The position numbers and the translations under genes are program-made. DNA of 14,806 bases, from the NCBI GenBank assembly GCA_023474015.1, contig JAMCYN010000097.1, forward strand, positions 1 through 14,806, given 5' to 3'. Positions 1 to 7,750 of this stretch are shown here, one piece after another. The stretch is from Armatimonadota bacterium (GTDB taxonomy: Bacteria; Armatimonadota; UBA5829). The notes beneath the pieces were generated by a model. The model saw only the letters and a list, made by a program, of their open reading frames with translations, did not search any database and was not told the DNA's origin. The first letter of the stretch is position 1, and each line of letters starts with the position of its first letter.

Positions 1-93
1 CAGACTGAGGCAGTAATCGATAGACAAAGCGGCCTCAAGCGTCCGCACTCCAAACTCCATGCGTCCCGAATACCAGTTTTCTCCCCAAAGCAT
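1..93 (-). CDS. Possible 5' end of a gene running off the left edge
   Basis: A minus-strand frame opens with ATG at 93-91 and stays open for 31 codons to the window edge. The peptide begins MLWGENWYSGRMEF and matches no family I recognise. There is no Shine-Dalgarno before the ATG, and the start overlaps the -35 box of a strong plus-strand promoter, which weakens the call. The plus strand is also open over 1-96, in frame 1, ending at TGA 94-96. This could instead be the tail of a plus-strand gene, although that reading uses more codons that are rare in GC-rich genomes. Only sequence to the left can decide. Confidence 0.22.
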   Translation of the reverse strand, partial: MLWGENWYSGRMEFGVRTLEAALSIDYCLSL

Positions 94-121
94 TGACGTT
101 TTCGCAATCTTAACGTATACT
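93..121 (+). promoter_or_regulatory. Sigma-70-type promoter, probably for the propeller protein gene
   Basis: A -35 box TTGACG (93-98) and a -10 box TATACT (116-121) are separated by exactly 17 bp. Each hexamer matches the consensus at five of six positions. Transcription would start near 128 and give a leader of about 220 nt before the ATG at 351. The same hexamer pair recurs in front of the ABC importer operon on the other strand, which supports both calls. Confidence 0.6.
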
Positions 122-194
122 CGCTTTAGTGATAATCACAGACCGTTGGCAATTGATACAACGTACCGTCTCTGATGCCGAGCCTCCCACTCAT

Positions 195-303
195 GTCATG
201 CTGAGCGTAGTCGAAGCATCTGCTTTGAACCGGACCATTCGTCATATACGATGCCTTCAGTGCAATGCAGATTCCTCGCGAAGTTTACCCTGAGCGTAGT
301 CGA
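195..303 (+). repeat. Dispersed palindromic repeat (MITE/REP-like), copy in the leader of the propeller gene
   Basis: Bases 195-232 are the reverse complement, with one mismatch, of a 38-bp segment found in the cores of the array at 4164-5283. The following stretch (about 229-268) matches the loop of the palindrome at 3929-4029, including the shared ACCATTCGTCATATACGA segment with few changes. The right arm is decayed here. A second TGAGCGTAGTCGA motif lies at 291-303. The element therefore sits inside the predicted 5' leader of the next gene, between promoter and ribosome binding site. It has no coding capacity. Confidence 0.7.
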
Positions 304-350
304 ATGGCTAGGAATGACTATACGGTACGTTGATAAGGAGAGAGGGCGAG

Positions 351-3300
351 ATGCGTCGATACAGTGTCTTCGTGATGATATTGGTGAGCGTGGTGGCTGT
401 GCTGCCTGCGGCGCGGGTGATGGCGGGAGTTACCGAGAGGGTGTCGGTGGCGAGCGATGGGACGCAGGGGAATGGCGGCAGTGGCATTGATGGCGGTTTG
501 TCGATCAGCGCGGACGGCAGGTTCGTTGCGTTCTATTCCTACGCCTCCAACCTCGTCACTGGAGATACGAACAGCACTTATGATATCTTCGTCCACGACA
601 GACAGACAGGCGTAACCGAGCGGGTGTCAGTGGCGACCGGAGGAGCGCAGGGAAACAGCAATAGCTACTATTCCTCCATCAGCGCGGACGGAAGGTTCGT
701 GGCATTCGAATCCTATGCCTCCAACCTCGTCCCCGGAGATACAAATGATACTGTAGATGTCTTTGTGCACGACAGGCAGACTGGCGTAACCAGCAGGGTC
801 TCCATCGCGACTGGAGGAGCGCAGGGAAATGGTGGCAGCAACCGGCCCTCCATCAGCGCGGATGGCAGGGTCGTGGCGTTTGAGTCAGTGGCGGACAACC
901 TCGTCCCCGAAGACACGAACGGCCGGTGCGATGGTTTTATCCACGATAGGCAGACCGGTTCGACCCAACGCGTTTCTGCCGCGACCGGAGGCGCGCAGGA
1001 AAACAACTCCAGCGCGTGTTTCTTCATAAGCGCGGACGGCCGGTTCGTGGCATTCCAGTCCGATGCCTCCAACCTCATTCCCGGAGACACGAATGACTAT
1101 GGTGATGTTTTCGTCCACGACAGGCAGACCGGTTCGACCGAGCGCGTTTCGGTTGCGACGGGTGGTGCCCAGGGAGATTGGAACAGCTACGGCGGCTCCA
1201 TCAGCGCGGACGACAGGTTCGTGGTGTTTACGTCCTACGCCTCCAACCTCATCCCCGGAGACACAAACGGCGCGCCGGATGTTTTCATCCACGACAGGCA
1301 AACCGGCTCGACCGAGCGCGTTTCGGTTGCGACGGGAGGCACCCAGGGAGCTTGGAACAGCTACGGCGGCTCCCTCAGCGCGGACGACAGGTTCGTGGCG
1401 TTTATGTCCCACGCCTCCAACCTCGTCCCCGGAGACACGAACGGAGCTCTGGATGTCTTCATCCACAACAGGCAGACAGGCGTAACCAGCAGGGTCTCCG
1501 TCGCGACCGGAGGAGCGCAAGGGAACAGCGAGAGCAACGCTTACTCTATCAGCGCGGACGGCCGGTTCGTGGCGTTCTATTCCTACGCCTCCAACCTCGT
1601 CCCCGGAGATACGAACGGCGCTTTGGACGTCTTCGTCCACGACTGCTGGACTGACGGCGTTGCTCCGGGCAATATGAGCTTGACGATCTCACCGACTCAG
1701 GTGACATTGGAACAGACCGTAACAGCCACAGCCGTTGCGCCGGGAGCCTCTTCTGTGAGCCTGGCGTTCACCGCGTACGGAATCACAGTGCCCGGCGTCG
1801 CGATGAGCACCACGGGCGACGACAGATGGACCGCCTCGTTCAACAGCAGGCCATTCGTGCGCGCGGGAGTGAAGACTGTTACGCTCACAGCCACCGCGCA
1901 TTATCCCAGCGGGATGACGATCACGAAGTCCGCCACTCTCCTAATCGGAAGCAGCACGCCCCCACCGCCGACCGGAAGCGGCGTCTTGAAAGTGTGGTGC
2001 GATGACACAAACGCTTATGGCCTCGCAAGCGGCAGTGCAGAAGACATTAACCCCGGCGGCAACCCGCTTGATTCAAAGCTCTTGGTGACACAGGACCTGA
2101 ACCTGTGGTTTGGGGTGGATGTCAGTTGCTCGGGAACGGCTACGTGGTCAAGGCCCAGCGGTTACAGCGTGCCCGAACTGATGGGCAATGTGTGGCTGGT
2201 AAATCCAGAGGGCACGGTGGCGGAAATCGGACACTTCAGGAATGCCAATGACACGGTAACACTCAGCCTAAATCTCAATAGCGGGCTCGCGCCGATTGCG
2301 AATATGTCGATGATACTGCTGCACCTGGTTCCGGGAGGCACGGCGGCCAGTCCTGAGAACATCGTGGATATCTTGCAAGATATAAAGGCCATCGGAGCGG
2401 TAAAGAGCGCCGCGACTGAACTCTTCGGCTCGCGGCACAATTCAGCATGGGAATGGGCAAAGTCGGCGGCTCGGGCTGCATGGTCGCTGAAGAGCCTGGT
2501 GTCGGACGACACTCAGAAATCCCTGCTTTCATCCGCGTTTAACAAGATCGGCGTAACCGTCAGTAAGGGAGATATCGGCCTTATGGCGGATTCGCTAGGC
2601 ACCTGGGATTTGCTGAAGATCATATCCAGCGAGATTGCCTACATTGTTCAGACACAAGGGCGAACCATCGACTGCCGGTTCGAAGCCTACAACTCCGATT
2701 CGGGCCTTATGACCGCCGCGATGGCCTCGGGAACCAGTCTCGCGCAATCACCGGCGAGCGCCGCGCTGGTAGGCGTGACCTGGGACGCGACTCCATCCGC
2801 AACCGACTGGCTCATATCATACACTGTCACAAACAATGGTCAGTCGCTATTGTGGAGCTTCAGCGTTTTTTGTGACCCGTCAGCCGGCGCGCCGACTCAG
2901 GTGCTGAGCCCCACTGGATGGAAATCGACCGTAAACTCCGAGGACGGCACGATCACGTGGTATACGGAGGGTCCGGGCGGCTGGTCGACCGGCGACTTCG
3001 GCTCTTCGGCTATACAACCCGGCGCGGCACTTTCGGGTTTCTCGATCAGGCACACGGCGGCACCCGATTACTCGATGTGCTGCGCGACCGATACGAGCTA
3101 CGGCTCGGCTTTCGCGCAGGTTGCCGCCCCATCCCCTCACCACGACCTTTACGGCGTCAAGACTCGCGGCGCGGGGGACAAGGTAGCAGTCGCGGACGCA
3201 ATCGTCTCAGCCGTCCTCCCCAACGGAATATATTATGTCGAGGAACCCGATAGGCACATGGGTATACGGGTATCAGGCGGCTCACAGCCCGCGGAGGGAA

Positions 3301-3749
3301 ATATGGTCCGCGTGGTCGGCACGCTGGCTGTCACGGGCGGAGAGGCGCAAGTAAACGCGACGGCGTGCGCCGTGTCCGGGAGCGGTAATATCTCGCCGTT
3401 GGGTATCCAGGGTAAGTCGACTGGTGGTAGGAGCCTGGCGATTCAACCCGGCGTGGAAGGCGGCGTGGGTCCAAATAACGTCGGCCTCCTTATCAGGAAT
3501 TGGGGCAAAGTAACCCAAAAAGGCGTCGACTACCTCTACATCAACGACGGCTCGAACCTCAAAGACGGCACGATGACCGGCATTGAGGAAAACATCGGTG
3601 TACGGGTGATTTGCGACCCAACTGGCTACAACAAGGATGATCTAATAGCCGTGACGGGGGTGAGTTCGTCATTTACCACGGACGCAGGCTCAATCGCGCG
3701 GCAGGTTATTACGCGGCGGGGTGCGGATATCAATCGGCTTGGCAGTTAG
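351..3749 (+). CDS. Secreted seven-blade TolB-like propeller protein with Ig-like and OB-like domains
   Basis: A protein of 1132 residues. The ATG at 351 is preferred over the in-frame TTG at 330 because AAGGAG (335-340) lies 10 nt before it and it gives a clean signal peptide: MRRY, a hydrophobic core, then cleavage after VMA at residue 25. Residues 26-434 are seven tandem blades, the first of 61 residues and the others of 58. Each has the pattern G-V/S-T-x-RVS-x-A, SISADGRFVAF, ASNLVPGDTN, DVFVHDRQT, typical of TolB/WD40-like propellers. Residues 435-540 form an Ig-like beta domain ending in a PPPP linker. Residues 545-930 are of unknown fold, with a helix-rich patch near 666-780. Residues 934-1132 resemble an OB-fold domain (NGIYYVEEPDRHMGIRV). 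The protein is probably extracellular or surface bound. No sorting motif, catalytic site or transmembrane anchor is visible, so a binding or structural role is likelier than enzymatic activity. It appears monocistronic. Confidence 0.9.
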   Translation: MRRYSVFVMILVSVVAVLPAARVMAGVTERVSVASDGTQGNGGSGIDGGLSISADGRFVAFYSYASNLVTGDTNSTYDIFVHDRQTGVTERVSVATGGAQGNSNSYYSSISADGRFVAFESYASNLVPGDTNDTVDVFVHDRQTGVTSRVSIATGGAQGNGGSNRPSISADGRVVAFESVADNLVPEDTNGRCDGFIHDRQTGSTQRVSAATGGAQENNSSACFFISADGRFVAFQSDASNLIPGDTNDYGDVFVHDRQTGSTERVSVATGGAQGDWNSYGGSISADDRFVVFTSYASNLIPGDTNGAPDVFIHDRQTGSTERVSVATGGTQGAWNSYGGSLSADDRFVAFMSHASNLVPGDTNGALDVFIHNRQTGVTSRVSVATGGAQGNSESNAYSISADGRFVAFYSYASNLVPGDTNGALDVFVHDCWTDGVAPGNMSLTISPTQVTLEQTVTATAVAPGASSVSLAFTAYGITVPGVAMSTTGDDRWTASFNSRPFVRAGVKTVTLTATAHYPSGMTITKSATLLIGSSTPPPPTGSGVLKVWCDDTNAYGLASGSAEDINPGGNPLDSKLLVTQDLNLWFGVDVSCSGTATWSRPSGYSVPELMGNVWLVNPEGTVAEIGHFRNANDTVTLSLNLNSGLAPIANMSMILLHLVPGGTAASPENIVDILQDIKAIGAVKSAATELFGSRHNSAWEWAKSAARAAWSLKSLVSDDTQKSLLSSAFNKIGVTVSKGDIGLMADSLGTWDLLKIISSEIAYIVQTQGRTIDCRFEAYNSDSGLMTAAMASGTSLAQSPASAALVGVTWDATPSATDWLISYTVTNNGQSLLWSFSVFCDPSAGAPTQVLSPTGWKSTVNSEDGTITWYTEGPGGWSTGDFGSSAIQPGAALSGFSIRHTAAPDYSMCCATDTSYGSAFAQVAAPSPHHDLYGVKTRGAGDKVAVADAIVSAVLPNGIYYVEEPDRHMGIRVSGGSQPAEGNMVRVVGTLAVTGGEAQVNATACAVSGSGNISPLGIQGKSTGGRSLAIQPGVEGGVGPNNVGLLIRNWGKVTQKGVDYLYINDGSNLKDGTMTGIEENIGVRVICDPTGYNKDDLIAVTGVSSSFTTDAGSIARQVITRRGADINRLGS
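426..1652 (+). repeat. Seven tandem 174-bp coding repeats (propeller blades)
   Basis: Blade starts are at 426, 609, 783, 957, 1131, 1305 and 1479. The first unit is 183 bp and the others exactly 174 bp. DNA similarity is high: GACAGGCAGAC and GCCTCCAACCTC recur in nearly all units. Units 5 and 6 (1131-1478) are almost the same, sharing the unusual SADD in place of SADG and a WNSYGGS segment. That points to recent unit duplication or gene conversion. Seven units would close one propeller. Confidence 0.9.
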
Positions 3750-3810
3750 CGGATTGGATATCCGGGTCCTTCGATCCTCCTCCTGAGCAACTCTCCGTCC
3801 AACGGGTGTT

Positions 3811-3828
3811 CGGCCCCTGGCGGGGCCG
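3811..3828 (+). terminator. GC-rich stem-loop downstream of the propeller gene
   Basis: CGGCCCC (3811-3817) pairs with GGGGCCG (3822-3828) around a TGGC loop, 62 bp after the stop codon. No T-run follows on either strand, so it is not a classical intrinsic terminator. It could slow polymerase or protect the mRNA 3' end. Confidence 0.3.
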
Positions 3829-3928
3829 GCTTCGGCATCCTTCGACAAGCTCAGGACCGTCTACGGCTCCGCAGTCCGAAGCAACGGGGCGTAAGTTTCT
3901 TTCCAATGTAACCGAAGCCTCAATCATA

Positions 3929-4029
3929 GTCATCCCGAGCGTAGTCGAGGGATCTGCTTTGAACCGAACCATTCGTCATATACGAAGCCTTCAGTGTAAA
4001 GCAGATGCTTCGACTCCGCTCAGCATGAC
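3929..4029. repeat. Long imperfect palindrome (MITE-like element)
   Basis: The left arm at 3929-3960 and right arm at 3998-4029 are 32 bp each and complementary apart from a few positions. They enclose a 37-bp loop at 3961-3997. The same loop and left arm occur at 195-268, upstream of the propeller gene. The right arm merges into the first core copy of the following array. As RNA or extruded DNA it would form a long hairpin. No transposase is present, so any mobility would have to be supplied elsewhere. Confidence 0.7.
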
Positions 4030-4111
4030 AAAACCGGGGGCTTGGCATGGCGATTATAGGGATGGTATCGGACTGAAGCATTGGACCGGCGTTACATCAA
4101 TGGGTGCTGCG

Positions 4112-5283
4112 AGAATGTCGGTCTCCACGAGGGTCTCAAACTTAATCAAGACCTCAATTCCCGCAGCTTGCATGGCGTTACGTTCGTGGTGGGCGATGGC
4201 CTCGGTTCAAAGCAGATGCTTCGACTCCGCTCAGCATGGCAAGACCGGGGGCTTGGCATGGCGATTATAGGGATGGTATCGGACTGAAGCATGGACCGGC
4301 GTTACGTCCATGGGTGCTGCGGGAACTCTTGATTGTGTCAGCCTGGTAGGTCAGTGTATATAGCCGTTGCCGCAGCACAGCGAACGTTCGGGCGAAGCAT
4401 TTGCGGCTAGGATTACAGGTTCGATCGGATTCATAGGCGGGTGTTTGACCCAATGCAGATGATAGGCATGGGCAAATGCTGTCGCCCCTACGGCTGGTAC
4501 ATACACAAGTTTCGGCATTGAAATGCCGAAACACCGTACAGCTTGTATGGCGTTACGTCCGTGCTGGGCGATGGCCTCGGTTCAAAGCAGATGCTTCGAC
4601 TCCGCTCAGCATGACAAGACCGGGGGCTTGGCATGGCGATTATAGGGATGGCATCGGACTGAGGCATTGGACCGGCGTTACGTCCATGGGTGCTGCGAGA
4701 ATGTCGGTCTCCACGAGGGTCTCAAACTTAATCAAGACCTCAATTCCCGCAGCTTGCATGGCGTTACGTTCGTGGTGGGCGATGGCCTCGGTTCAAAGCA
4801 GATGCTTCGACTCCGCTCAGCATGGCAAGACCGGGGGCTTGGCATGGCGATTATAGGGATGGTATCGGACTGAAGCATGGACCGGCGTTACGTCCATGGG
4901 TGCTGCGGGAACTCTTGATTGTGTCAGCCTGGTAGGTCAGTGTATATAGCCGTTGCCGCAGCACAGCGAACGTTCGGGCGAAGCATTTGCGGCTAGGATT
5001 ACAGGTTCGATCGGATTCATAGGCGGGTGTTTGACCCAATGCAGATGATAGGCATGGGCAAATGCTGTCGCCCCTACGGCTGGTACATACACAAGTTTCG
5101 GCATTGAAATGCCGAAACACCGTACAGCTTGTATGGCGTTACGTCCGTGCTGGGCGATGGCCTCGGTTCAAAGCAGATGCTTCGACTCCGCTCAGCATGA
5201 CAAGACCGGGGGCTTGGCATGGCGATTATAGGGATGGCATCGGACTGAGGCATTGGACCGGCGTTACGTCCATGGGTGCTGCG
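4112..5283 (+). repeat. Exact 586-bp tandem duplication
   Basis: Unit one is 4112-4697 and unit two 4698-5283. Reading base by base I find no difference between them. Each unit is short spacer, core, long spacer, core. The sequence before 4112 (core 1) matches the end of each unit with only a few mismatches, so recombination between diverged cores explains the duplication. Perfect identity against diverged cores implies the step is recent. Confidence 0.9.
4511..4530. repeat. Short perfect hairpin in the long spacer (second copy 5097-5116)
   Basis: TTCGGCATT (4511-4519) pairs with AATGCCGAA (4522-4530) across a 2-nt centre. It lies in the 217-bp spacer and is duplicated with it. It is a REP-like palindrome with no T-run after it. 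Confidence 0.5.
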
Positions 5284-5410
5284 GGAACTCTTGATCGTGG
5301 CAACCTGGTAGGTCAGTGTATATAGCCGTTGCCGCAGCATAGCAAAACGAGCCTCAATTTCGTTTGTGGTATCATATATGTAGATCGCAGAGTGAGCCGA
5401 GGAAGCATCT

Positions 5411-5620
5411 ATGGAACTCAAAGTGGTTGTGAAGAAAGGCAAATCAGGACACTACGTTGCCCGTGTTCCAGCGCTGAAAGGGTGCTGGTCGCAGGGAGCC
5501 ACAGTAGAAGAGGCTATTGCGAACATCAAGGAGGCGGCAGCACTCTGGCTCGAGGTTGAGCAAGAGAAGCGTGCAAGGGGAGTGGGCGAGAAGTCGGAGA
5601 CGTTCGCCGTCCAGCTATGA
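5411..5620 (+). CDS. hicB: HicB-family antitoxin, short form
   Basis: 69 residues beginning MELKVVVKKGKSGHY. The core GHYVARVPALKGCWSQGATVEEAIANIKEA fragment pattern (a V-P-x-L-x-G-C strand, then T-x-E-E-A-x-x-N-I-x-E-A helix) is the partial RNase H-like fold of HicB/UPF0150 proteins. It should bind and block the HicA toxin encoded next. The chain ends shortly after this domain, with no room for the C-terminal DNA-binding domain found in larger HicB proteins, so autoregulation by this protein alone is doubtful. The start is supported by GAGGAAG about 7 nt upstream. A TATCAT box at 5370-5375 could be the -10, but I see no convincing -35. The stop overlaps the hicA start in ATGA. Confidence 0.85.
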   Translation: MELKVVVKKGKSGHYVARVPALKGCWSQGATVEEAIANIKEAAALWLEVEQEKRARGVGEKSETFAVQL

Positions 5621-5838
5621 CTCGATTGCCGACCGTCTCGGGCGCTGAGGCCGTTCGAGCATTCGAGAAGGCTGGCTGGGTGGTCGCTCGCCAGCGAGGC
5701 AGCCACGTCGTCCTAACTAAACAAGGCAAGCGCGCGAACCTCTCGGTGCCGCTGCGCAAGCAGCTTGACTTGGGGACTCTGCGCGGCCTTATACGCGACG
5801 CAGGCATAAGCGTCTCGGAATTCATCGGTCTTTTGTGA
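5617..5838 (+). CDS. hicA: HicA-family mRNA interferase toxin
   Basis: 73 residues beginning MTRLPTVSGAEAVRAFEKAG. It shows the HicA double-stranded RNA-binding-like fold: a first helix (VRAFEKAGW), the RQRGSHVVL strand carrying the catalytic His30, and the C-terminal GTLRGLIRDAGIS motif. HicA toxins cleave mRNA and stop translation until HicB neutralises them. The start codon overlaps the hicB stop (5617-5620), so the two are translationally coupled. The order is antitoxin first, opposite to the E. coli hicAB order but common elsewhere. In place of the frequent VPxH the chain reads VPLR, a minor deviation. It is convergent with the importer operon, with only 7 bp between stop codons. Confidence 0.87.
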   Translation: MTRLPTVSGAEAVRAFEKAGWVVARQRGSHVVLTKQGKRANLSVPLRKQLDLGTLRGLIRDAGISVSEFIGLL

Positions 5839-5845
5839 GACTCCC

Positions 5846-7723
5846 TCACTTGAAACTCGGAATTATAATCCCCCGCATAATCACATTCTGCGCGAACACG
5901 AACACCAGCAGCGTCGGGACGGCGGCGAGCGTCAGCGCGGCCATGGTGATATACTGCGGCGCGGTGGTCTGGAGTTGATAGAGCCAGACCATCATCGTCC
6001 ACATCTTAGGGTTCTGGCAGACCAGCATTGCATACATAAACGCGCCATATGCTCCGGTGAATGCTTGCAGGGCGATGACCGCGAAGATAGGCTTGCTCAT
6101 AGGCATTGTGATCTTGGCAAACATAGTCGCCTCGCTCGCGCCGTCGATTATCCCAGCCTCGTAGAGCTCCTTCGGGAGGCTGTCGAAGAACCCCTTGAGC
6201 AGGAATATCGCGTAGCCGTTGGCCATGCCGGGCAGGATAAGGGCCCAGTACGTGTTGAGCAGGTGGAACTGTTTCAACAGCAGAAAGCTTGGGATCATCG
6301 CCACTTCCGCCGGGAATGCCATCGTCGCGAGCAGGAACAGCAACACTTTGTAGGCGTATGGCAGGCTGTATCGGGAGAGGGCGTAGGCGCACATCGGGTT
6401 CACTATCAGGTGAATGAGGATCACCGCGACGACGAAGATGACCGTGTTGAGCACCGCCCGACCGTGCAGGAGCATGAAACCGATCACGGTGGCGTAGTTA
6501 CGAACCAGGAAGTCCCGCCTTAACTCCCCGGCATGGGAAGCGCAGAAGTGCCAGTCAGCGAGGTAAGCCGGCGGCGCTACGTCCACAAACGACGCAAAGC
6601 GCGTCCCAAACGCCTTGTTGGCCGCATCTACTGTCCCAAATCTTTTCGCCAGATGCTCTCTATAGAGGTTTTCGACGTTGACCGCCCGAACATATTCCAG
6701 CGGCACGCGTTTAGAGATGAAGTCCATCCAGTCAATGAGCGCCGCCCCGGCGGTTGGGAGATTTGTTGGCAACTCGATCTCATCGAATGAGTGATAGCCG
6801 CTTTCGTGCCGGGTATTGAGTTGAGCCAGGCTGCCCTTGTATCGATCTTTCAGATAGGCCCTGTAGGGGGGCGCGGCGTTCTTATCGACTGCAATATACC
6901 GGAACGGCAACTGCCGACGAACGAATGCCTCCCAGGCTTTGCGTTGGCCCGGCTGGCTGGGGAGGGTGGGGGGCAGGTGGATTTCTTGGAACGACTTGTA
7001 ATTGGTCCCCCAGCTTTCGTTTAGCCGCGTAATTGATGCATCATAGATCGAATTCTTGAGAAAGCTCTGATACGCCGGATCGATCAATATCGGGCGCAGG
7101 AAGTATGCGGGAAGCTTGGACTTGAATGCTATCCACTCTAGCATCTTCGGGGAGTTGTCGGGTTCCCACTCCCTCATCTTGTATCTCTCGAACGGCGGCG
7201 TCACCGTCTCGAATGACTCGTTTTCCTCACTGTAGATGCGATTGAGCCGATGGATATCGCCATGGAATCTGACCCTGCAGAACTGTTTGTAGGCGTCCTT
7301 GAGTTTGCTCGGCGAGCTTGCGTAGCCCTCGAACCCGGCCTGCTTATACTTGACTGGAAGCTTTCCTACGAACCGATCCCAGTCGTCGGCGGCGTTTCGA
7401 ACGCTTGGAGACCTCGGGGCCGTCTTGGGCGGAATCACGCTCTCGATCTTGGCGAAATCCGTGCCGAAATACTGATTCACCAGTTCGATGTCTCCCGCGT
7501 AGCGGTCCTCGACGTACTTTGGGAAGAGAGCATTGTTGTCGCGGAGATAGCTCGGCACTATTGCGAAGTCGTTGACATCCGCGCCGCTGGTGATGGACGT
7601 CCCCAGCATCAAGAGGAACGGGTAGACCATCGTCAGCGCGCCCAATGACAGCACGATATACAGCCCCGCTATCACCAGCCGCATCTTCCAGGTTTTTCTG
7701 CCGATTTTTGGTATGATTGCCAT
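5846..7723 (-). CDS. MalG-like carbohydrate ABC permease with a five-module external insert
   Basis: 625 residues, against about 270-300 for usual MalG/LacG-type subunits. Residues 15-40 form the first membrane helix. About 45-410 are a hydrophilic insert, which must lie outside if the N terminus is cytoplasmic. The remaining core helices span about 410-615. The ATPase-docking EAA loop is clear: YEAGIIDGASEATMFAKI, then MPMSKP (521-545). The insert contains five tandem modules (described separately). The ATG at 7723 is the first in frame after a TAG; its Shine-Dalgarno is weak. It is the second gene of the importer operon, 178 bp after the binding-protein/permease fusion. Family knowledge places it as half of the membrane channel of a CUT1 sugar or oligosaccharide importer. 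Substrate is unknown. Confidence 0.9.
   Translation of the reverse strand: MAIIPKIGRKTWKMRLVIAGLYIVLSLGALTMVYPFLLMLGTSITSGADVNDFAIVPSYLRDNNALFPKYVEDRYAGDIELVNQYFGTDFAKIESVIPPKTAPRSPSVRNAADDWDRFVGKLPVKYKQAGFEGYASSPSKLKDAYKQFCRVRFHGDIHRLNRIYSEENESFETVTPPFERYKMREWEPDNSPKMLEWIAFKSKLPAYFLRPILIDPAYQSFLKNSIYDASITRLNESWGTNYKSFQEIHLPPTLPSQPGQRKAWEAFVRRQLPFRYIAVDKNAAPPYRAYLKDRYKGSLAQLNTRHESGYHSFDEIELPTNLPTAGAALIDWMDFISKRVPLEYVRAVNVENLYREHLAKRFGTVDAANKAFGTRFASFVDVAPPAYLADWHFCASHAGELRRDFLVRNYATVIGFMLLHGRAVLNTVIFVVAVILIHLIVNPMCAYALSRYSLPYAYKVLLFLLATMAFPAEVAMIPSFLLLKQFHLLNTYWALILPGMANGYAIFLLKGFFDSLPKELYEAGIIDGASEATMFAKITMPMSKPIFAVIALQAFTGAYGAFMYAMLVCQNPKMWTMMVWLYQLQTTAPQYITMAALTLAAVPTLLVFVFAQNVIMRGIIIPSFK
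6551..7528 (-). repeat. Five tandem modules in the MalG-like insert
   Basis: Modules start near residues 66, 144, 217, 286 and 353. Each has an aromatic-rich helix, then R-Y/F-x-G-D/T-I-x-x-L-N, then G-T-x-Y/F-x-S-F-x-E-I and a P-P stop. A W-x-x-F motif follows 12-20 residues later (W115, W197, W264, W332, with W391 after the fifth). Good examples are YLKDRYKGSLAQLN (290-303) and LNESWGTNYKSFQEIHLPP (234-252). The layout resembles the local segment of GH42-type beta-galactosidases where chain-end LN-x-x-WGT precedes a tryptophan-rich turn, but no catalytic residues are evident. Modules have diverged in sequence, so the expansion is old. Confidence 0.75.
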
Positions 7724-7750
7724 TGACTATGTCCACAGTCCCTGATGGTT

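Larger units (their letters stand above)
3998..5342 (+). repeat. Array of five core repeats (about 158 bp) with alternating spacers
   Basis: Core copies lie at 3998-4111 (5' truncated), 4164-4321, 4539-4697, 4750-4907 and 5125-5283. Full cores begin CAGCTTG and end GGGTGCTGCG. Two spacer types alternate: a 52-bp spacer (4112-4163, 4698-4749) and a 217-bp spacer (4322-4538, 4908-5124). The first 57 bp or so of the long spacer recurs in slightly changed form at 5284-5342. Each full core contains the 38-bp segment found inverted at 195-232. Cores 2 and 4 match each other, as do cores 3 and 5, while the two classes differ at several bases. Confidence 0.9.
3750..5410. other. Long non-coding repeat region
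   Basis: No credible gene is visible in 1.66 kb. Short frames exist but are repeated along with the DNA and resemble no protein. The region holds, in order: a small hairpin, a TTCGACAAGCTCAGGA motif at 3841-3856, a long palindrome (3929-4029), the core-repeat array with its exact 586-bp duplication (3998-5283), a truncated tail of the same array (5284-5342), and the short upstream region of hicB. It may act as a recombination-prone buffer between transcription units. Confidence 0.75.

Noticed and set aside
885..1640. Minus-strand frame of 251 codons with repeats
   Set aside because: It mirrors the propeller blades; its periodicity is simply that of the coding repeats on the plus strand.
3811..3828. 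Strong intrinsic terminator after the propeller gene
   Set aside because: The stem is good but no T-run follows, so it is kept only as a low-confidence stem-loop.
4405..4435. TΨC-like GGTTCGATC motif suggesting a tRNA
   Set aside because: The flanking five bases on each side do not pair, and no acceptor or anticodon stem can be built.
4081..4873. Small duplicated frames (for example 4081-4287 and 4667-4873)
   Set aside because: They lie wholly in the non-coding repeat cores, start with no ribosome site and change reading with core variants.
3998..5283. CRISPR-like array
   Set aside because: Repeats are about 158 bp, spacers are themselves repeated, and no cas genes are present.
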